Source: CF-39 sp035651155
Lineage (GTDB): Bacteria > Chloroflexota > Limnocylindria > P2-11E
DNA length: 64,000 nt
Direction of reading: 5' to 3'
Assembly: GCA_035651155.1 (NCBI GenBank)
Contig: DASRGG010000012.1
Location: 1 to 64,000 of the forward strand
A model generated the notes under the pieces. That model saw only the letters and a program-made list of their open reading frames with translations, was not told the DNA's origin and ran no database searches. This document shows positions 60,674-64,000 of this stretch, piece by piece. The translations under genes and the position numbers were made by a program. Each line of letters starts with the position of its first letter. Position 1 is the first letter of the stretch.

Positions 60674-61977
60674 CGTTCCCCGCCGACCTCTTCCCCGACA
60701 CGACGCGCGTCACGCTCGAGAACCGGCTCGCCATCGGCGGACGCGATCTCGTCGCGCTCGCCGCCGAGCACGGCACGCCCCTCTACGTGTACGACGTGGC
60801 GACCGTCCTCGCGCGCGCCGGCGCCCTCCGCGAGGCGCTGCGCGCGAGCTATCCCGGGACCGCGACGGTCTGCTACGCGGCGAAGGCGTACATCGCGCCC
60901 TGGCTCCTCGCGCTCCTCGCGCAGGAGGGTCTCGGCCTCGACGTCGTTTCCGGGGGCGAGCTGCATGTCGCCGCGCGCGCCGGCTTCCCCCGCGAGCGCG
61001 TGTACCTGCACGGCAACTGCAAGACCGAGTCCGAGCTCGCGTACGCGCTCGACCAGCGCGTGGGACGGATCGTGATCGACAATCTCGACGAGATCGCCGC
61101 GCTCGGGCGGCTCGCGGACGAACGCGGCGTGCGGCAACCGGTCCTGCTGCGGCTCGGCCCGGGCGTGGACGTGCACACGCACGCGCACCTTACGACCGGC
61201 GCGCCCGACACGAAGTTCGGATTGGACATCGCGAGCGGCGCCGCGGAGACGGGCGTGCGCGCGATCCTCGCGCAGCCGTCGCTGGAGCTGCGCGGCTTCC
61301 ACGCGCACATCGGCTCGCAGATCCGCGACACCGCGCCGTACCGCGCGGCGGTCGAGCGCGTCTTCGCGTTCGCGGCGGCGATGCGCGAGAAGACCGGGTT
61401 CGTGCTGCAGGAGGTGAGCCCGGGAGGCGGCTATCCGGTGCGTTACGTCCCGAGCGATCCCGCGATCGACGCGGTCGCCATGGTGCGCGAGGTCGCGGCG
61501 GCGGTCCTCGCGGCGTCGCAGAGGCACGGCCTCGATCAGCCGGAGCTCACGATCGAACCGGGCCGCGCGATCGTCGCGCCGGCCGGGATCGCGCTCTACC
61601 GCGTCGGCTCGGTGAAGCGCGGCGCGCGCACGTACGTTGCCGTCGACGGCGGGATGGCCGACAACATCCGTCCCGCGGCCTACGGCGCGGAGTACACCGC
61701 GACGCTCGCGAGCCGCGTGGAGGACGGCGGGCTCACCGACGTCGCGATCGCGGGGAGGTACTGCGAGACCGGCGACATCCTGATCCAGAAGGTGTCGCTG
61801 CCGCTGCCGCGCGTGGGCGACCTCGTCGCGATCCCGGTGGCGGGCGCCTATCACCTGGCGATGGCGAGCAACTACAACATGACCCCGCGACCCGCGGTCG
61901 TCGTCGTCGCAGACGGCGCGGCGCGTCTGGTGCGCTCGCGCGAGACGTACGACGACCTCGTGGCCCGCGATGTCTAG
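60670..61977 (+). CDS. lysA: diaminopimelate decarboxylase
   Basis: PLP-dependent fold III decarboxylase of 435 residues, converting meso-DAP to L-lysine. PLP lysine Lys72 in CYAAKAY, HAHIGSQI, GGGYPV, EPGRAI, and GRYCETGDI near residue 360 carrying the partner-subunit cysteine. Starts at GTG, overlapping the chrA stop by four bases, behind a TAGCAT box. With the DapF homologue it forms the end of the lysine pathway. Confidence 0.96.
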   Translation: MTFPADLFPDTTRVTLENRLAIGGRDLVALAAEHGTPLYVYDVATVLARAGALREALRASYPGTATVCYAAKAYIAPWLLALLAQEGLGLDVVSGGELHVAARAGFPRERVYLHGNCKTESELAYALDQRVGRIVIDNLDEIAALGRLADERGVRQPVLLRLGPGVDVHTHAHLTTGAPDTKFGLDIASGAAETGVRAILAQPSLELRGFHAHIGSQIRDTAPYRAAVERVFAFAAAMREKTGFVLQEVSPGGGYPVRYVPSDPAIDAVAMVREVAAAVLAASQRHGLDQPELTIEPGRAIVAPAGIALYRVGSVKRGARTYVAVDGGMADNIRPAAYGAEYTATLASRVEDGGLTDVAIAGRYCETGDILIQKVSLPLPRVGDLVAIPVAGAYHLAMASNYNMTPRPAVVVVADGAARLVRSRETYDDLVARDV

Positions 61978-62010
61978 CCGCGCTCCGCTGTCGCGCGCGG
62001 GCGGCGCGTC

Positions 62011-62829
62011 GTGAGCATCCGCGCCGTCGTCTTCGACCTCGACAACACCCTGGTCATGGAGGACGAGTCCACGCTGCGCGCCGTCGAGGCGGCCGCGGGC
62101 GTCGCGCGCGATCGCGCCGGCGTCGACGCGGGCGCGCTCGCTCGCGCCGCGACGGAGACCGCCGAGCGGATCTGGAAGGCGTCTCCCGTGTTCGCGTACG
62201 CCGAGACCTTCGGCGTCTGGTGGGGCGAAGGCCTCTGGGGCGAGTTCGCCGGCGACGACGAAGCGATGCGCGCGATGCGCGCGTTCGTCCCCGGATTCCG
62301 GCGCGCGGTGTGGCGCGGCGCGCTCGCCGCGGTCGGGGCCTCCGACGAAGCCCTCGCCGGCGATCTCGAGCGCGCGTACGCCGCGGCGCGCCGCTCGCGC
62401 GAGACGATCGACCCCGACGCCGAGGTCGTGCTCGCCGCCCTGGCGCGCGACCATCGTCTCGGCCTGCTCACCAACGGCGCGGGCGACGTGCAGCGCGAGA
62501 AGCTCTCGCGCACGCCGTTCGCGCGCTCCTTCGCCGCGATCGTCGTCTCGGTCGAGGTCGGCGTGGGCAAGCCCGACCCGCGCATCTTCGAGATCGCGGC
62601 CGAGCGTCTCGGCGTCGCCCCGTCGGACGCCGTGTACGTCGGCGACTCCCTCGTGCGCGACGTCGCGGGCGCGCACGCCGCCCGCATGCGCGCGATCTGG
62701 ATCGACCGCGGGCTGTGGGACGAGCCTGCCGACGCCGTCCCGGACGAGCGGATCGAGCGGCTCAGCGACCTTCCCGCCGCGCTCGACGCGCTGGCGCGGC
62801 GGCCCGCTTCTCCTCGAGCGACGCCCTGA
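62011..62829 (+). CDS. HAD-superfamily hydrolase
   Basis: HAD phosphatase of 272 residues: motif I VFDLDNTLV, motif II LLTNGAGD, motif III Lys in VGKPDPRIF, motif IV VGDSLVRDV. The four-helix cap (residues ~20-120) places it in the YjjG/pyrimidine-nucleotidase-like group. Substrate unknown. Its 3' end overlaps the convergent hisIE by 68 bases. Confidence 0.88.
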   Translation: MSIRAVVFDLDNTLVMEDESTLRAVEAAAGVARDRAGVDAGALARAATETAERIWKASPVFAYAETFGVWWGEGLWGEFAGDDEAMRAMRAFVPGFRRAVWRGALAAVGASDEALAGDLERAYAAARRSRETIDPDAEVVLAALARDHRLGLLTNGAGDVQREKLSRTPFARSFAAIVVSVEVGVGKPDPRIFEIAAERLGVAPSDAVYVGDSLVRDVAGAHAARMRAIWIDRGLWDEPADAVPDERIERLSDLPAALDALARRPASPRATP

Positions 62830-63448
62830 CCTCGTCCGGCGTCGCGCCGACCTCGGTCGCGAGCACGAGCATCACGTAGAGGAGGTCGGTCAGCTCGCTG
62901 ATCGTGCGCGCGCGGCCCTCGCCGCGGAGCGCGGCCGCGGTCTCGCCCGCCTCTTCGACCAGCTTCGCCGCGATCGCGTCCGGACCAGCACGGAAGAGGT
63001 CCGCCGAGTACGAGCCCGGAGGCAGGTCGCGCTTGCGCTGCGCGAGCGTCGCCGCAAGCTCGGACAGGAATCGCCCGAGGTCCTTCTCGTTCACCGGGCC
63101 GAAGCAGGTCGCCTCTCCGGTGTGACACGCCGGACCCGCGGGGTGCGCCTTCACGAGCAGCGCGTCGGCGTCGCAGTCCGCGGCGATGTCGACGAGGTGC
63201 AGCACGTTGCCGCTGGTCTCGCCCTTCTTCCAGAGCTTCCCGCGCGAGCGGCTGTGGAAGTGGACCTCCCTCGTGCGGAGCGTGGCCGCGAGCGCCTCGC
63301 GGTCCATGTACGCGACCATCAGCACCGCGCCGGTGGCGGCGTCCTGCACGATCGCGGGAACGAGGCCCTTCTCGTCGAACGCGATCTCGTCCGGTCTGGC
63401 CGGATCGGCGCGCGCGGCCGCGCCCGCCGCGTTCGTCGGCTCGCTCAC
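62762..63448 (-). CDS. hisIE: bifunctional phosphoribosyl-AMP cyclohydrolase/phosphoribosyl-ATP pyrophosphatase
   Basis: HisIE fusion of 228 residues, two steps of histidine synthesis. HisI part: MVAYMDREALA, SRSRGKLWKKGETSGN, DCDADALL and CHTGEATCF with zinc-binding cysteines. HisE part from about residue 125: LVEEAGETAAAL and ELTDLLYVMLVL. GTG 63448 overlaps hisF by four bases. The last residues overlap the HAD gene on the other strand. Confidence 0.95.
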   Translation of the reverse strand: MSEPTNAAGAAARADPARPDEIAFDEKGLVPAIVQDAATGAVLMVAYMDREALAATLRTREVHFHSRSRGKLWKKGETSGNVLHLVDIAADCDADALLVKAHPAGPACHTGEATCFGPVNEKDLGRFLSELAATLAQRKRDLPPGSYSADLFRAGPDAIAAKLVEEAGETAAALRGEGRARTISELTDLLYVMLVLATEVGATPDEVRASLEEKRAAAPARRARREGR

Positions 63449-64000
63449 GCCGCCTCCGCGCTCGGCCGGATCTCGATGCCGCGAGCCGCGAGCGCCGCCT
63501 TCAGGTCGGCGACGACGACCTCGCCGGAGTGGAAGATCGAGGCCGCGAGTCCCGCGTCCGCGCCGGTACGCGCGAAGAGCTCGACGAAGTGCTGGATCGT
63601 GCCGGCGCCGCCCGAGGCGATGACGGGCACGTTCACCGCCGCGGCGATCCGCGACGTGAGCTCCAGCTCGAAGCCGTCGCGCGTGCCGTCGCGGTCCATC
63701 GAGGTCAGGAGGATCTCCCCGGCGCCGCGGCTCACGCCGCGCCGCGCCCACTCGATCGCGTCGATGCCGGTCGGCGTGCGGCCGCCCTCGACGTACACCT
63801 CGTACGAGCCGTCCTCGCGCCGCTGCGCGTCGATCGCGAGCACCGCGGCCTGCGCGCCCGCGCGCGAGGCGATCTCGCCGAGGAGCTCGGGCCTGCGCAC
63901 CGCGGCCGTGTTCACCGCGACCTTGTCCGCGCCGGCGCGGAGGATCGCGGCCGCGACGTCCGCCGACGCGATGCCGCCGCCCACGCAGAACGGGATCGTC
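63445..64000 (-). CDS. hisF: imidazole glycerol phosphate synthase cyclase subunit, 5' partial
   Basis: HisF (beta/alpha)8 barrel, N-terminus beyond the window. PFCVGGGIAS, GADKVAVNTAAV, the catalytic aspartate in LAIDAQR, TSMDRDGT and PVIASGGAGT are present. Produces IGP and AICAR with HisH. It is followed by hisIE, the normal his operon order. C-terminal ~185 residues are visible. Confidence 0.95.
   Translation of the reverse strand, partial: TIPFCVGGGIASADVAAAILRAGADKVAVNTAAVRRPELLGEIASRAGAQAAVLAIDAQRREDGSYEVYVEGGRTPTGIDAIEWARRGVSRGAGEILLTSMDRDGTRDGFELELTSRIAAAVNVPVIASGGAGTIQHFVELFARTGADAGLAASIFHSGEVVVADLKAALAARGIEIRPSAEAA

Noticed and set aside
60223..62676. Open frame of about 800 codons on the minus strand across chrA, lysA and HAD
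   Set aside because: Same composition effect; the true genes lie on the plus strand with complete catalytic motifs.
1..64000. CRISPR arrays, tRNA/rRNA genes, insertion sequences, phage genes, toxin-antitoxin pairs
   Set aside because: No direct-repeat array, cloverleaf, rRNA segment, transposase or integrase motif was recognised by reading; short tRNAs could still escape without a covariance search.

Overview
This is a GC-rich, gene-dense bacterial segment that reads best as Chloroflexota (a Limnocylindria/Ellin6529-like lineage). That placement is an inference from gene content, gene order and start signals (two GH57 glucan enzymes, rplU-rpmA, rpmE-tdk-DUF1385-prfA, a CTC-type L25, many leaderless starts), not from a marker phylogeny. 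The window starts with 20 G residues, probably a contig edge, and ends inside hisF. I found no rRNA, tRNA, CRISPR array, insertion sequence or phage gene.

Layout. 0-6 kb: a GGDEF-EAL c-di-GMP protein cut by the window start, hydrolase and MFS relics, then a heterodimeric ABC exporter. 6-12.7 kb: a VCBS/DUF3048 lipoprotein, followed by a decayed stress/metabolism stretch (broken MFS, dienelactone hydrolase, 1-phosphofructokinase and P-loop ATPase genes) in which a phosphoribosyltransferase, a histidine-rich small protein and a zinc alcohol dehydrogenase are still open. 12.8-22.3 kb: GH57 branching enzyme, L25, an AMIN-like lipoprotein, GH57 glucanotransferase, HtrA protease, MFS and argS. 22.5-28.7 kb: one minus-strand operon of seven genes (ECF sigma factor, two membrane proteins, HlyD-like adaptor, MacB-type ATPase and permease, small exported protein). 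28.8-38.3 kb: metallo-hydrolase, oxidase-I-like membrane protein, rplU-rpmA, rpmE-tdk-DUF1385-prfA, a hydantoinase with a broken start, cupredoxin and DinB. 38.4-50.4 kb: TPR/LuxR regulator, RNA-type MBL nuclease, GNAT, FecR protein, beta-lactamase fold protein, thyA-folA-HDAC-Yip1-DUF983, acyl-CoA synthetase. 50.4-58.6 kb: thioesterase and acyl-CoA dehydrogenase, LysR regulator divergent from an isocitrate lyase operon that carries three very small genes, a cation exchanger, a PCP-reductase-like protein, a second acyl-CoA dehydrogenase. 58.7-64 kb: dapF-like, chrA, lysA, a HAD phosphatase, hisIE and hisF.

How it works together. Acyl-CoA synthetase, thioesterase, two acyl-CoA dehydrogenases and isocitrate lyase fit growth on acetate or fatty acids through the glyoxylate shunt. 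The two GH57 enzymes fit glycogen metabolism. Genes are tightly packed, with frequent ATGA/GTGA coupling. Many transcription-unit heads instead show a TAnnnT box 6-8 bases before the start codon, a leaderless-mRNA signature.

Main points for follow-up: the isocitrate lyase operon with three conserved-looking microgenes and a nested LysR-type dyad; a DapF homologue with both catalytic cysteines replaced by serine; an ArgRS lacking the HIGH histidines; recurrent leaderless promoters; genes with apparent ACG or CTG starts; and the pseudogene-rich 1.6-12.7 kb stretch.
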